This document shows, one piece after another, positions 8,723 to 16,728 of a stretch of 47,179 nucleotides of DNA. Each line of letters starts with the position of its first letter. Positions within the stretch are counted from its first letter, which is position 1. The notes below the pieces were generated by a model. It was not told the origin of the DNA. It searched no databases and was given only the letters and a program-made list of their open reading frames with translations. Made by a program: the position numbers and the translations under genes. This stretch comes from Clostridia bacterium (GTDB taxonomy: Bacteria > Bacillota > Clostridia > Oscillospirales > CAG-272): positions 1 to 47,179 of the forward strand of contig CAAGGQ010000233.1 of assembly GCA_900769475.1 (NCBI GenBank). The letters are read 5' to 3'.

Positions 8723-9187
8723 TTATTCTGCTGAAGGGAGCTCGCAGATCAGCTTTACGCCGGATATGTTTACAATGGTTACCAGGCTTCCGGCCGGGAT
8801 GATAACCGCATCATTTGCCGAGCGTGCGGTCCAGATAAGTCCTCTCACCTTTACGCTTCCCTTCTCGTACAGATTGTTGATCTCCTCCTCCACAATGCAG
8901 TGGGCACCGATCAACGCATCCACGTTGGTCTTTACCTCGGCTTTGGGACGCAACCGTTTTTTGAAAAACAGGTTGAAGACGATCAACGATACCGCCGACA
9001 GTGCCATAAACACCACCAGCTGTACCCAGAAGGAGAGCGGTATGAGAGAGAGAATCAGCGCAACCACCGCACCGGGCACAAACCAAATAGATTCCAAATC
9101 ACAGGTTTGTGTTTCGATCACCACAGCCGCCGCGGTTACCGCGATCCATAACAGCGCAAGACCGTACTCCGCCAAAAATTCGCCCAT
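8723..9187 (-). CDS. nfeD: NfeD-family membrane protein with OB-fold domain
   Basis: This 154-residue protein has three membrane helices (about 8-25, 33-53 and 56-77). A cytoplasmic beta-rich OB-fold domain follows (about 88-150: VDALIGAHCIVEEEINN, GSVKVRG, AGSLVTIVNISGVKL). This is the short NfeD form without the protease domain. NfeD proteins partner with SPFH proteins, and here it heads an operon with both a stomatin and a flotillin. The ATG has a strong AAAGGAGGAAT-type site. A near-consensus sigma-A promoter with a dyad lies upstream, which suggests a regulated membrane-stress unit. Confidence 0.9.
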   Translation of the reverse strand: MGEFLAEYGLALLWIAVTAAAVVIETQTCDLESIWFVPGAVVALILSLIPLSFWVQLVVFMALSAVSLIVFNLFFKKRLRPKAEVKTNVDALIGAHCIVEEEINNLYEKGSVKVRGLIWTARSANDAVIIPAGSLVTIVNISGVKLICELPSAE

Positions 9188-9220
9188 TGAGATTCCTCCT
9201 TTCTTCCTTGTTGTGATTCA

Positions 9221-9249
9221 ATTATATCACACGGTCATGTGATTGTCAA
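9221..9249 (-). promoter_or_regulatory. Consensus sigma-A promoter of nfeD-stomatin-flotillin
   Basis: On the minus strand, TTGACA (9244-9249) and TATAAT (9221-9226) are 17 bp apart with a TGA extension before the -10. Both hexamers are exact consensus. Confidence 0.9.
9226..9243. promoter_or_regulatory. Operator-like dyad inside the nfeD promoter
   Basis: ATCACA-6-TGTGAT is a perfect 6+6 inverted repeat that fills the whole spacer between -35 and -10. A repressor bound here would block polymerase. It could be chance in a short spacer; no second copy was noticed in the window. Confidence 0.45.
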
Positions 9250-9286
9250 TAGGTTTCATAAAAATATTTTTAAAAATCTTTGCAAA

Positions 9287-9961
9287 TCATGAAATGATGT
9301 AAATAACGAGTAGCTTTTCCACCGAGATCTGCCCGTCATCGGTGACGCGAAGGGTAATTTCCACGGGACGGCTGGCATCGCTGGCGATATCCCTACGATA
9401 GGTTCCGTCATTTTGGAAGATCATATACTCCAAGCGGTAGACATAAAGCTTATCGGTGTTTTCTTCCTTTTCCGAAAGATAGGTAATGGTGGTGCGGTAG
9501 ATCATTTGGGGCGTGAACGCGCTCTGGGGCTTTGCCTGTTCATAATACCTGCTGTTAAAGCAAGCGTTGTAGGCATCCTCGTCCCCGGCGATCAGGATCT
9601 GAATAAAATCGTAGAGGAACATCACCCGAGGGTCAAACTCCTCCAGATTCTCGTCGGTGATGGAGGAGGTCATGCCGTAGCCCGAGGGATCCGAGCAATA
9701 GCTTACCGTGCGATCCAGATCCAAATAGTCCTTATAAAGGAGAATATCTCCTTGATACGTGGGATAAAAGTCCTCGCATCCATACTCGGTATTTCCCGGC
9801 TGTTTATTATCGAGATGCTCCAACACGACGATGGCAACCACCAACAGCACCAGCACCGCCGCCAGAATCCCCAAAACAAGAAGGATCTTTTTCTTCATTC
9901 TCGCATTGGCCTGACGCGCGTTTTCCAGCGCAGAAGCCTCTTGATTTTGTTCGTTTTCCAT
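9287..9961 (-). CDS. Hypothetical membrane-anchored protein
   Basis: I do not recognise this 224-residue protein. A charged N-terminus of about 22 residues precedes one membrane helix (about 24-46, LLVLGILAAVLVLLVVAIVVL), and the remaining ~175 residues would lie outside the cell. That part holds many Tyr and Asp residues (TEYGCEDFYPTY, YSCSDPSGYG), two Cys, and ends in beta-like strands. The layout is that of a type II anchored extracytoplasmic protein with a beta-rich domain of unknown function. It has its own sigma-A promoter and is divergent from the apgM operon. Confidence 0.7.
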   Translation of the reverse strand: MENEQNQEASALENARQANARMKKKILLVLGILAAVLVLLVVAIVVLEHLDNKQPGNTEYGCEDFYPTYQGDILLYKDYLDLDRTVSYCSDPSGYGMTSSITDENLEEFDPRVMFLYDFIQILIAGDEDAYNACFNSRYYEQAKPQSAFTPQMIYRTTITYLSEKEENTDKLYVYRLEYMIFQNDGTYRRDIASDASRPVEITLRVTDDGQISVEKLLVIYIIS

Positions 9962-9997
9962 AATCTATGCTCCTTCCCTTTCATTGAAACTGTTATT

Positions 9998-10026
9998 ATT
10001 CTATCACATAAAATCCCCTTTTGCAA
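9998..10026 (-). promoter_or_regulatory. Sigma-A promoter of the 224-aa hypothetical gene
   Basis: On the minus strand, TTGCAA (10021-10026) is followed after 17 bp by TAGAAT (9998-10003), with a TGA extension before the -10. Confidence 0.7.
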
Positions 10027-10073
10027 CAGAAAAAGAAATTTTCATAAAATTAATTAAAATTCAGAAAATAGAC

Positions 10074-10107
10074 TTGTTCTTCCTTCAAAGATATGATATA
10101 ATATAAT
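10074..10107 (+). promoter_or_regulatory. Sigma-A promoter of the apgM-thrC operon
   Basis: TTGTTC (10074-10079) and TATAAT (10097-10102) are 17 bp apart; a second overlapping TATAAT lies at 10102-10107. The start codon of apgM follows after about 55 bases. Confidence 0.75.
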
Positions 10108-10162
10108 GTGATTTTCTTACAGAAAACATATGCAATCCCTCTCTCGAAAGGAAATGAGCAAC

Positions 10163-11371
10163 ATGAAGTACCTTGTACTGATTCCCGATGGAATGGCAGA
10201 CGAAAAAATAGAAGCCCTGGGCAACCGCACTCCCATGGAGGTAGCCAACAAACCTTGCATGAACCAACTGGCAAAAACCGCCGTGGTAGGCACGGTTTCC
10301 AACGTTCCCGCCGGCATGGTTCCAGAGAGCGATACGGCCAATATGGCGATCCTCTCCTTTGATCCCAAGATCTATTCCAAGGGGCGTTCCCCTTTGGAGG
10401 CGGTAAGCATGGGGATCAAAATGCAGCCCGACGAAACTGCCTACCGTTGCAACGTGGTAACCTTGAGTGACGATGGAGCATACGAAGATAAGATCATTTT
10501 GGATCACAGCGCCGACGAGATTACCACGGCCGAGGCCAACGAACTGATCAAGGCGCTGGACGCCGCACTTGGAAACGAGCTTCGCCGCTTCTACACCGGC
10601 GTCAGCTATCGCCATTGTCTGATCTGGAAGAACGGCAACGATAAATACCCCTTTATGCGCCCTCATGATATTCTCGGCCAACGCATTGGCGAGTATCTTC
10701 CCAAGGAAGAGGACGGCGGAAAGGAATTTTTGGATCTGATGAAGCAGAGCTTTGAGATCCTGAACCATCATCCCGTGAACGAGGCAAGACGCGCCCGCGG
10801 TTTGAAGCCCGCCAACTCGGCCTGGCTCTGGAGCCCCGGAAAGAAGCCTCAAATGCCTAACTTCAAAGAAAAATGGGCTTTGAACGGTGCCGTGATCTCG
10901 GCGGTGGATCTGATCAAGGGCATCGGTCTTTGCGCCGGCATGCGCTCCATTGACGTAGAGGGGGCCACCGGCAACGTGCACACCAACTACGAGGGCAAAG
11001 CACAAGCCGCCATTCAAGCCTTCCGCGAGGGCTACGATTACGTGTACATTCACGTGGAGGGACCCGATGAATGCGGACACCGCGCCGAGCTGGAAAACAA
11101 AGTGCGTGCCGTGGAGCTGATCGACGAAAAGATCCTGGCTCCCGTGTACGAGTATCTTTGCTCCACCGGGGAGGATTTCCGTATTATGATCCTGCCCGAT
11201 CATCCCACCCCCATTCGTTTGCGCACCCACACCATTACCCCGGTGCCCTTCCTCATCTACGATCCCAAGGTGGCTGTCGCGGGGGTAGACAACTTCTGCG
11301 AAGAAAGTGCCGAGGCCCGGGAGAACTACGTAGAAAACGGCTTCACGCTGATGGAGCTGCTCACGAAATAA
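10163..11371 (+). CDS. apgM: ApgM-family phosphotransferase (phosphoglycerate mutase or homoserine kinase)
   Basis: The ATG at 10163 gives MKYLVLIPDGMAD, the normal family start, and has AAAGGA 10 bases upstream; an ATG at 10130 has no such site. The 402-residue protein belongs to the alkaline-phosphatase superfamily. It shows the metal Asp in IPDGMAD (Asp9), the nucleophile Ser56 in ESDTAN, VEGPDECGH with metal Asp and His, and LPDHPTP. Archaeal-type ApgM enzymes interconvert 2- and 3-phosphoglycerate without 2,3-bisphosphoglycerate. Some members of this family linked to threonine genes have been proposed to act as homoserine kinase. This one heads the operon that ends in thrC, with no thrB visible, so that role is a real alternative. 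Confidence 0.88.
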   Translation: MKYLVLIPDGMADEKIEALGNRTPMEVANKPCMNQLAKTAVVGTVSNVPAGMVPESDTANMAILSFDPKIYSKGRSPLEAVSMGIKMQPDETAYRCNVVTLSDDGAYEDKIILDHSADEITTAEANELIKALDAALGNELRRFYTGVSYRHCLIWKNGNDKYPFMRPHDILGQRIGEYLPKEEDGGKEFLDLMKQSFEILNHHPVNEARRARGLKPANSAWLWSPGKKPQMPNFKEKWALNGAVISAVDLIKGIGLCAGMRSIDVEGATGNVHTNYEGKAQAAIQAFREGYDYVYIHVEGPDECGHRAELENKVRAVELIDEKILAPVYEYLCSTGEDFRIMILPDHPTPIRLRTHTITPVPFLIYDPKVAVAGVDNFCEESAEARENYVENGFTLMELLTK

Positions 11372-11389
11372 AACCGAAAGGAACCGCAT

Positions 11390-12022
11390 ATGAATTCCGA
11401 ACTGCAACCGCAGGAAAAGATCGTTACCCCTGCCGCTCCCACCGAGCCCTCCTCCCACCGTATGCTCAAAGGTATATTTGAATACGTGGAGCTCTTCGCG
11501 TGGTCGGTCTTCATCGTAATGATGCTCTTTACCTTTGTAATCCGCCTCTGCCGCGTGGACGGCTCCTCCATGGAAAACACGCTCTACAACGGCCAGGTGT
11601 TGCTGGTCAGCGACCTTTGCTACACCCCCGCCCAAGATGATATTATCGTCTTCCATCTGACCGAGGGAGAAACCGAAAAGGCACTGGTTAAGCGTGTGAT
11701 CGCCACCGAGGGACAGGAGGTGGTCATCCACTTTGCCACCAAGGAGATCTACGTGGACGGTGTTTTGTACGCCGATTCCCATCGGATCCTGAAAAACCTC
11801 AGTGGACGGATCCTGGACTACTACTATCTCTATGCCGAGCATAGCTATGACGGCATGACTCAGACCTTTTCCGCCACCGTTCCGGAGGGACACCTCTTTG
11901 TTCTGGGGGATAACAGAAACAATTCCAAGGATAGCCGTGACACGGAGATCGGTTTTGTAGACAGCCGTTGCGTTCTTGGCAAGGCCATTGCGCGCATTTC
12001 TCCCTTTACGATCTTTTCCTGA
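11390..12022 (+). CDS. lepB: Signal peptidase I
   Basis: This 210-residue type I signal peptidase cuts signal peptides from exported proteins at the outer face of the membrane. A cytoplasmic N-terminal tail of about 28 residues precedes a single membrane helix (about 32-53). The catalytic Ser60 lies in DGSSM and the general base Lys101 in ALVKRVIA; the closing motif GHLFVLGDNRNNSKDSRD is complete. The long hydrophilic N-tail rich in Pro and Thr is somewhat unusual. It starts 18 bp after apgM and is followed 23 bp later by rbgA. Confidence 0.93.
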   Translation: MNSELQPQEKIVTPAAPTEPSSHRMLKGIFEYVELFAWSVFIVMMLFTFVIRLCRVDGSSMENTLYNGQVLLVSDLCYTPAQDDIIVFHLTEGETEKALVKRVIATEGQEVVIHFATKEIYVDGVLYADSHRILKNLSGRILDYYYLYAEHSYDGMTQTFSATVPEGHLFVLGDNRNNSKDSRDTEIGFVDSRCVLGKAIARISPFTIFS

Positions 12023-12045
12023 CATCGAAGAAAGCAGGTACAAAC

Positions 12046-12933
12046 ATGCCATCCGAAACCATTCAATGGTTCCCGGGGCATATGGCCAAGACCCGCCGTA
12101 TGATCACCGAGAACTTAAAACACGTTGATATCATCATTGAAATACTGGACGCGCGGATCCCTTACAGCTCCCGCAATCCCGAGATCTCCCGCCTGATCGG
12201 GGACAAGCCTACGCTGTTGCTGTTGAACAAGGCCTCCCTGGCCGACCCCGGACAAAACGCCCTTTGGGTCAAGCGGTACACCACCGAGAACACGGTCTGT
12301 CTTCTGACCGACTGCATCACCGGTGAGGGCATCAATAAAATGGCGGGTGCCATTCGCTCAATCCTTGCCGAGAAGCTTCGTCGCTACGAGGAAAAAGGCA
12401 TGGCAGGACGCCGTGTGCGTGCCATGGTGCTGGGCGTTCCCAACGTAGGAAAATCCTCCCTGATCAATCGCATCTGCGGAAACAAAAAAGCCAAGGTGGA
12501 AAATCGCCCCGGCGTAACCCTGGACAAGCAATGGGTCTCCACCAACATCGGCGTGGATCTGATGGATATGCCCGGCATTCTCTGGCCCAAGTTTGAGGAA
12601 CGCCGCGTAGGCGAAAACCTGGCGCTCACCGGCGCCATCCGGGATGGGATCTTAGATCTGGAAACCCTGGCCACCGTGCTCTGCAAGCGACTGCGCCGTC
12701 TGTACCCCGAGCAGCTCTCCGCCCGCTACAAGCTGGGGGATATGGCTCAATATAAGGAGCTCTCGGATTATGATCTCTTTCTGACCATTGGCAAAAAACG
12801 AGGATTCCTCATCAGCGGCGGCGAGATCAACACCGAGCGCACTGCCATTATGCTGTTGGATGAGTTCCGCGCGGCCAAAATCGGACGCTTTACCCTGGAC
12901 CGCTACTCCAAGGAGGAATTGCCCGATGCTTGA
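12046..12933 (+). CDS. rbgA: Ribosome biogenesis GTPase RbgA (YlqF)
   Basis: The ATG at 12046 gives MPSETIQWFPGHMAKTRR, the usual RbgA beginning; longer versions of the frame run into lepB. The 295-residue protein is a circularly permuted GTPase: the G4 motif NKAS (61-64) comes before G1 GVPNVGKSS (130-138) and G3 DMPG (174-177). RbgA is needed for late maturation of the 50S subunit. The C-terminal region is the RNA-contact domain. The upstream site (AGCAGG) is weak. The gene overlaps rnhB by 8 bp. Confidence 0.93.
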   Translation: MPSETIQWFPGHMAKTRRMITENLKHVDIIIEILDARIPYSSRNPEISRLIGDKPTLLLLNKASLADPGQNALWVKRYTTENTVCLLTDCITGEGINKMAGAIRSILAEKLRRYEEKGMAGRRVRAMVLGVPNVGKSSLINRICGNKKAKVENRPGVTLDKQWVSTNIGVDLMDMPGILWPKFEERRVGENLALTGAIRDGILDLETLATVLCKRLRRLYPEQLSARYKLGDMAQYKELSDYDLFLTIGKKRGFLISGGEINTERTAIMLLDEFRAAKIGRFTLDRYSKEELPDA

Positions 12934-13528
12934 TTATACTCTGGAGCAGGAGCTGTTATCCCAAGGCTTTCAAGCGATCTGCGGCGTGGACGAGGCCGGA
13001 AGAGGGCCGTTGTGCGGTCCCGTCGTGGCCGCCGCCTGTATTCTTCCCTTGGGCTTTGCGCTCCCCGAGCTGAACGACTCCAAAAAGCTGACCGCCAAGA
13101 AGCGGGAAAAGCTCTTTGATATCATTTGCGAAAACGCCGTTGCCTACTGCATTGCCGAAGCCAGCGTGGAGGAGATCGATCGCCTGAACATTCTGGAAGC
13201 CGATCTCCTGGCCATGCGTCGCGCAATTGCAGGGCTCTCCGTCAAGGCCGACATGGCACTCATCGACGGAAACATCGCCCGGGACTTCCCCATCCCCGCC
13301 AAGGCGGTGATCCACGGCGACGCCATCAGCCCTTCCATTGCCGCGGCCTCCATTCTGGCCAAGGTCACCCGTGACCGCCAATGCGAGGAGCTGGATCGTG
13401 CCTATCCCCAATACGGCATTGCCAAGCACAAGGGCTACGGCACCAAGCAACATATGCAAGCCCTGCGGGAATTTGGCCCTGCCCCCATTCACCGCAAGCA
13501 ATTCATTCGTTTTTTGGAGAAGGAATAA
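12926..13528 (+). CDS. rnhB: Ribonuclease HII
   Basis: This 200-residue enzyme removes RNA from RNA-DNA hybrids and single ribonucleotides from DNA. The first motif GVDEAGRGPLCGP holds Asp22 and Glu23; a further metal Asp114 is in ALIDGN; SIAAASILAKVTRD carries the last acidic residue. The start at 12926 is fixed by AAGGAGG eight or so bases upstream and by family length. It overlaps both rbgA (8 bp) and yraN (TAATG, 1 bp); rbgA-rnhB-yraN is a common order in Bacillota. Confidence 0.95.
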   Translation: MLDYTLEQELLSQGFQAICGVDEAGRGPLCGPVVAAACILPLGFALPELNDSKKLTAKKREKLFDIICENAVAYCIAEASVEEIDRLNILEADLLAMRRAIAGLSVKADMALIDGNIARDFPIPAKAVIHGDAISPSIAAASILAKVTRDRQCEELDRAYPQYGIAKHKGYGTKQHMQALREFGPAPIHRKQFIRFLEKE

Positions 13529-13920
13529 TGCTCTTTTCAACCACAAAACAGATCGGGGACTGGGGCGAGCGTTATGCGGTGCACTATTTGCGCCGCCGCG
13601 GATATACTGTAAAGGAACGCAACTGGCGAAACGGAAAATGCGAGATCGACATCATTGCCGCCACCCTGCGTGACCTGGTCTTTGTAGAAGTCAAGACGCG
13701 AAGCTACAACGCCGCCGATCTTTCTACCGCGCCCCCGCCCGGAACCGCCGTCCGTTCGGAAAAGCAACGGCTGACTCGGCAGGGCGCCAAGGCCTATCTG
13801 TTTCAGCATCCCACCAAAAAACGCCCCCGCATGGACGTGATCGAGATCTGGCTGGAAAAGGCTCCCGCGGGCACCAAGCCCAAAGTGTTAAGGATCAATC
13901 ACATTAAAGCTGCCTATTGA
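13528..13920 (+). CDS. YraN family protein (UPF0102), endonuclease-like fold
   Basis: The 130-residue protein starts at 13528, sharing one base with the rnhB stop codon. It has the UPF0102 signatures GDWGERYAVHYL, CEIDIIA and FVEVKTR, which together form a restriction-endonuclease-like core (Glu, Asp, Glu-X-Lys). The biological role of YraN is not settled; links to DNA uptake or recombination have been suggested. The length is normal for the family. Confidence 0.92.
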   Translation: MLFSTTKQIGDWGERYAVHYLRRRGYTVKERNWRNGKCEIDIIAATLRDLVFVEVKTRSYNAADLSTAPPPGTAVRSEKQRLTRQGAKAYLFQHPTKKRPRMDVIEIWLEKAPAGTKPKVLRINHIKAAY

Positions 13921-13933
13921 GAAAGGAGCCGGA

Positions 13934-14854
13934 ATGAAGCTATCATTATTTGATCTGCATTGCGACACCGCCGGCGAAATGCTGCGGCAACAGCAAGGCT
14001 TTGAAAACAATACTCTGGCCGTTTCCCTTCAAAAGGCCGCGGCCTTTGACCGTTATATCCAGGTCATGGCCCATTGGACGCCCTATTCTCTGGACGATGA
14101 GGGCGGCTGGGAAGTCTTTTTACGCATGAACGAAAACCTGCGAAAGGATCCCGTCATTACCGAGGGCAAAGCGATTCTATCTACCTGTTGCCCTGCCAAG
14201 GATCACCTTCCCTCCCTGCTCCTTGCTGTGGAGGATGTGCGCATTCTGGCAGAAAAGCTGGAGCGCGTGGACCGTCTTTATGAATACGGCATCCGTATCG
14301 TAACCCCCATGTGGCGAGGCGAGACCTGCATTGGCGGCTCTCACGATACCGAGTCGGGATTAACCCCCTTTGGCAAGCAAGCCCTCCGGCGCATGGTGTC
14401 CCTGGGAATCATCCCGGACGTTTCCCACGCATCGGTCCCCTCCACATCCCAGATCCTGGACATTGCAAAAGCCTACGGGCGTCCCGTAATTGCCTCTCAT
14501 TCCAACGCCCACGCGATCTGCCCCGTTTCCCGCAATCTGCGAGACGATCAGATCCGAGACATCGTCAACTCTAACGGACTGATCGGTCTGAATCTCTTCA
14601 CCGCCTTTCTAAAGGAGGACGGGATTGCCACCGCCGAGGACCTGCTTCCCCATATCGAGCATTTTCTCTCCTTGGGAGCCGAAAAGCATTTGGCTCTGGG
14701 ATGTGATATGGACGGCTGTGATCTGCCCCCGACATTCCCGATCTTTCGGCACTTCCCCGCCTGGCCGAGCTTCTTCTGTGTCATAATTACCCCGAAGAGC
14801 TGGTGCAGGATCTCTTTTACAACAATGCGTACGCCTTTGCGGCGCAATACATAA
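13934..14854 (+). CDS. Membrane dipeptidase (M19, renal dipeptidase family) with C-terminal frameshift
   Basis: M19 enzymes are zinc dipeptidases. The zinc ligands can be seen: DLHCDT (His9, Asp11), AVEDV, DVSHA, ASHSNAH, and the final LGCDMDG. Just after this last motif, at the run of five C at 14726-14730, the frame changes character: the open frame continues with a tail unlike M19 to 14854. Reading one frame over from the C run gives a normal M19 ending (PDIPDLSALPRLAEL ... YNNAYAFAAQYIN) with a stop at 14857-14859. Restoring one C would repair the gene. It is either a real frameshift, a phase-variable tract, or a sequencing error. All catalytic residues are upstream, but the last ~42 residues would be wrong. 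The start at 13934 has GAAAGGAG upstream. Confidence 0.85.
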   Translation: MKLSLFDLHCDTAGEMLRQQQGFENNTLAVSLQKAAAFDRYIQVMAHWTPYSLDDEGGWEVFLRMNENLRKDPVITEGKAILSTCCPAKDHLPSLLLAVEDVRILAEKLERVDRLYEYGIRIVTPMWRGETCIGGSHDTESGLTPFGKQALRRMVSLGIIPDVSHASVPSTSQILDIAKAYGRPVIASHSNAHAICPVSRNLRDDQIRDIVNSNGLIGLNLFTAFLKEDGIATAEDLLPHIEHFLSLGAEKHLALGCDMDGCDLPPTFPIFRHFPAWPSFFCVIITPKSWCRISFTTMRTPLRRNT

Positions 14855-14901
14855 ACTAAACGCTTATCTCGTTGAAAACCACAGGAAGGAATCTCAAATC
14901 T

Positions 14902-16386
14902 ATGTTGTACAAAAGCACAAGAAGCAATCAAGCCGCCCATGCATCTGCGGCAGAGGTGATCAAGCAAGGACTTGCCGAGGACGGCGGTCTGTTTGTTCCC
15001 GAATCCATCCCCACCCTCACCCACGAGGAGATCCTATCCCTTTGCGGAGAATCCTATCCCATAAGAGCCGCCAAGATCCTTTCCAAGTTCCTGAGCGACT
15101 ACACCTACGAGGAATTGCTGAAGGACTGTCAAGAGGCCTATCGAGAGGATTCCTTTGTTGGAGGCGCGGCTCCCATGGTCAACATTCACCACAACCTGGA
15201 ATCCCTGGAGCTCTGGCACGGTCCCACGGCGGCCTTTAAGGATATGGCCCTGCAGATCATGCCTCGCCTGCTCTCCCGCGCTCTGGTCAAAACCGGAGAA
15301 AAGCGCACCGCGCTGATCCTGGTAGCCACCTCCGGCGACACGGGAAAAGCAGCCCTTGAGGGTTACAAGGACGTGGACGGGATCAAGATCATGGTCTTTT
15401 ATCCTGTGGACGGCGTCAGCCGGGTGCAAAAGCTGCAAATGGCCACCCAAACCGGCTCTAACGTAAACGTTTGCGCCATTCGCGGTAATTTCGACGATGC
15501 GCAAAACGGCGTGAAGGCCATCTTTGGAGATGCCGAAATGGCAAACAAACTGAATGAGAAGGGCTACTTCTTCTCCAGTGCCAATTCCATCAACTGGGGA
15601 CGACTGGCCCCCCAGATCGTGTACTACGTTTCGGCCTACTGCGATCTAATCAACGCTAAAAAGTGCAAGCTTGGGGAATCCTTCAACGTTTGCGTTCCCA
15701 CCGGAAACTTTGGAAATATCTTTGCGGCCTACCTTGCCAAGCTCATGGGACTTCCCATCCATCACCTGGTATGCGCCTCCAATGCCAACAACATCCTCAC
15801 GGATTTCCTGCGCACCGGCACCTACGATCGCAACCGCGATTTCTATCTCACCATGTCCCCCTCTATGGACATTTTGATCTCCAGCAATCTGGAGCGTCTG
15901 CTCTATTTTGTGGCAGGAAGCGAAGCGACCGCATCCTATATGGAACAGCTGAAATCCACCGGCGCTTATACTGTTTCTCCTGAGGTTCTGGCCGAAATTC
16001 AAAAGAACTTCACAGGCTACTATACCAATGAAGAAGAGACCCGCGCCACCATTCAAAAGACCTTTGAAGAGTACGGCTATCTTGCCGATACCCACACCGC
16101 CGTGGCCATTCATGCCGCCGAGACCTACTGCCGGGAGAGCGGTGACACCCGCCCCATGGTGATCGACTCCACCGCAAGCCCCTACAAGTTTGCCAACAAC
16201 GTGTACTTGTCGGTTACCGGCAAGGAGGCTCCCTCCGAGCTGGAAGCCCTGGAGGCGTTGGAAGCCGCTACGGGCACCAAGATTCCCTATCCCCTGGCAG
16301 GTCTTGCCCAGCGCGAGATTCGCTTTACCAAGACGGTGGATCGAGAACAGATGGCCAACGCTGTTTTGGACTATCTGAACAAATAA
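14902..16386 (+). CDS. thrC: Threonine synthase
   Basis: This 494-residue PLP enzyme turns O-phosphohomoserine into threonine. The start at 14902 (MLYKSTRSN) matches the family N-terminus and has AGGAAGGA 12 bases upstream; an ATG at 14872 has none. The PLP lysine is Lys113 in WHGPTAAFKDMALQ. Other signatures are ATSGDTGKAALEGYK, the phosphate-binding loop, and PTGNFGNIFAAY. The length fits the long bacterial/yeast-type ThrC. It is the last gene of the apgM operon; its substrate must come from a homoserine kinase, for which no classical thrB is present here. Confidence 0.95.
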   Translation: MLYKSTRSNQAAHASAAEVIKQGLAEDGGLFVPESIPTLTHEEILSLCGESYPIRAAKILSKFLSDYTYEELLKDCQEAYREDSFVGGAAPMVNIHHNLESLELWHGPTAAFKDMALQIMPRLLSRALVKTGEKRTALILVATSGDTGKAALEGYKDVDGIKIMVFYPVDGVSRVQKLQMATQTGSNVNVCAIRGNFDDAQNGVKAIFGDAEMANKLNEKGYFFSSANSINWGRLAPQIVYYVSAYCDLINAKKCKLGESFNVCVPTGNFGNIFAAYLAKLMGLPIHHLVCASNANNILTDFLRTGTYDRNRDFYLTMSPSMDILISSNLERLLYFVAGSEATASYMEQLKSTGAYTVSPEVLAEIQKNFTGYYTNEEETRATIQKTFEEYGYLADTHTAVAIHAAETYCRESGDTRPMVIDSTASPYKFANNVYLSVTGKEAPSELEALEALEAATGTKIPYPLAGLAQREIRFTKTVDREQMANAVLDYLNK

Positions 16387-16387
16387 A

Positions 16388-16416
16388 AAACAGGGTTGCC
16401 GTAACGGCAACCCTTT
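16388..16416. terminator. Intrinsic terminator, mainly for the leftward DUF1540 gene
   Basis: AGGGTTGCCG-TAA-CGGCAACCCT (16392-16414) is a 10-bp stem with a 3-base loop. On the minus strand it is followed by TTTTTT; on the plus strand the T run is only three long. It is therefore strong for the leftward gene and weak for thrC. Confidence 0.8.
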
Positions 16417-16429
16417 GAAAAGACGTTGA

Positions 16430-16618
16430 TCACTCCGCCTTAGGCTTAAAGGTGGCGCAAAGTGTCTCTCCGGAGCTATCGGCGCTGTGAGGGCCTACGG
16501 CGATCTCGTTGGCGGTGCAATGGGTGGCACAATCGTTGTAATAACAATTCTCAACGTCGCACTTCACACCCTTTAAGTGCTTGCATCCGTTGCTCGAGCA
16601 GTTCATTCTGTTTTCCAT
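16430..16618 (-). CDS. Small Cys-rich DUF1540 protein
   Basis: The ATG at 16618 follows AAAGGAA and gives 62 residues starting MENRMNCSSNGC. Seven Cys occur in the DUF1540 spacing (C-4-C-7-C-4-C-4-C-3-C, then a last Cys in GETLCATF). The domain is thought to bind metal and is common in spore-forming Clostridia; its role is unknown. Many DUF1540 proteins carry two such modules; this has one. It is divergent from the metallophosphoesterase gene and ends at a strong terminator. Confidence 0.85.
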   Translation of the reverse strand: MENRMNCSSNGCKHLKGVKCDVENCYYNDCATHCTANEIAVGPHSADSSGETLCATFKPKAE

Positions 16619-16728
16619 GTCGTGTTCCTTTCTTTCGGGAGGATCTGAATTGGAGGAAGTTGCTTCGTTCCTCTCCCTTATTTTCTCCCCTTTCATCCCA
16701 ATTATACATCCGCAAAGGAGGTGTTTCG

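Noticed and set aside
9226..9243. CRP-type binding site reading of the TGTGA/TCACA dyad
   Set aside because: The half-sites and spacing look like a CRP box, but the dyad lies between -35 and -10 where CRP would not activate, and classical CRP control is not expected in Clostridia; left as an unassigned operator.
10085..12052. A 655-codon open frame on the minus strand opposite apgM and lepB
   Set aside because: It spans two real genes with full motifs on the plus strand and has no recognisable domain; an effect of codon choice.
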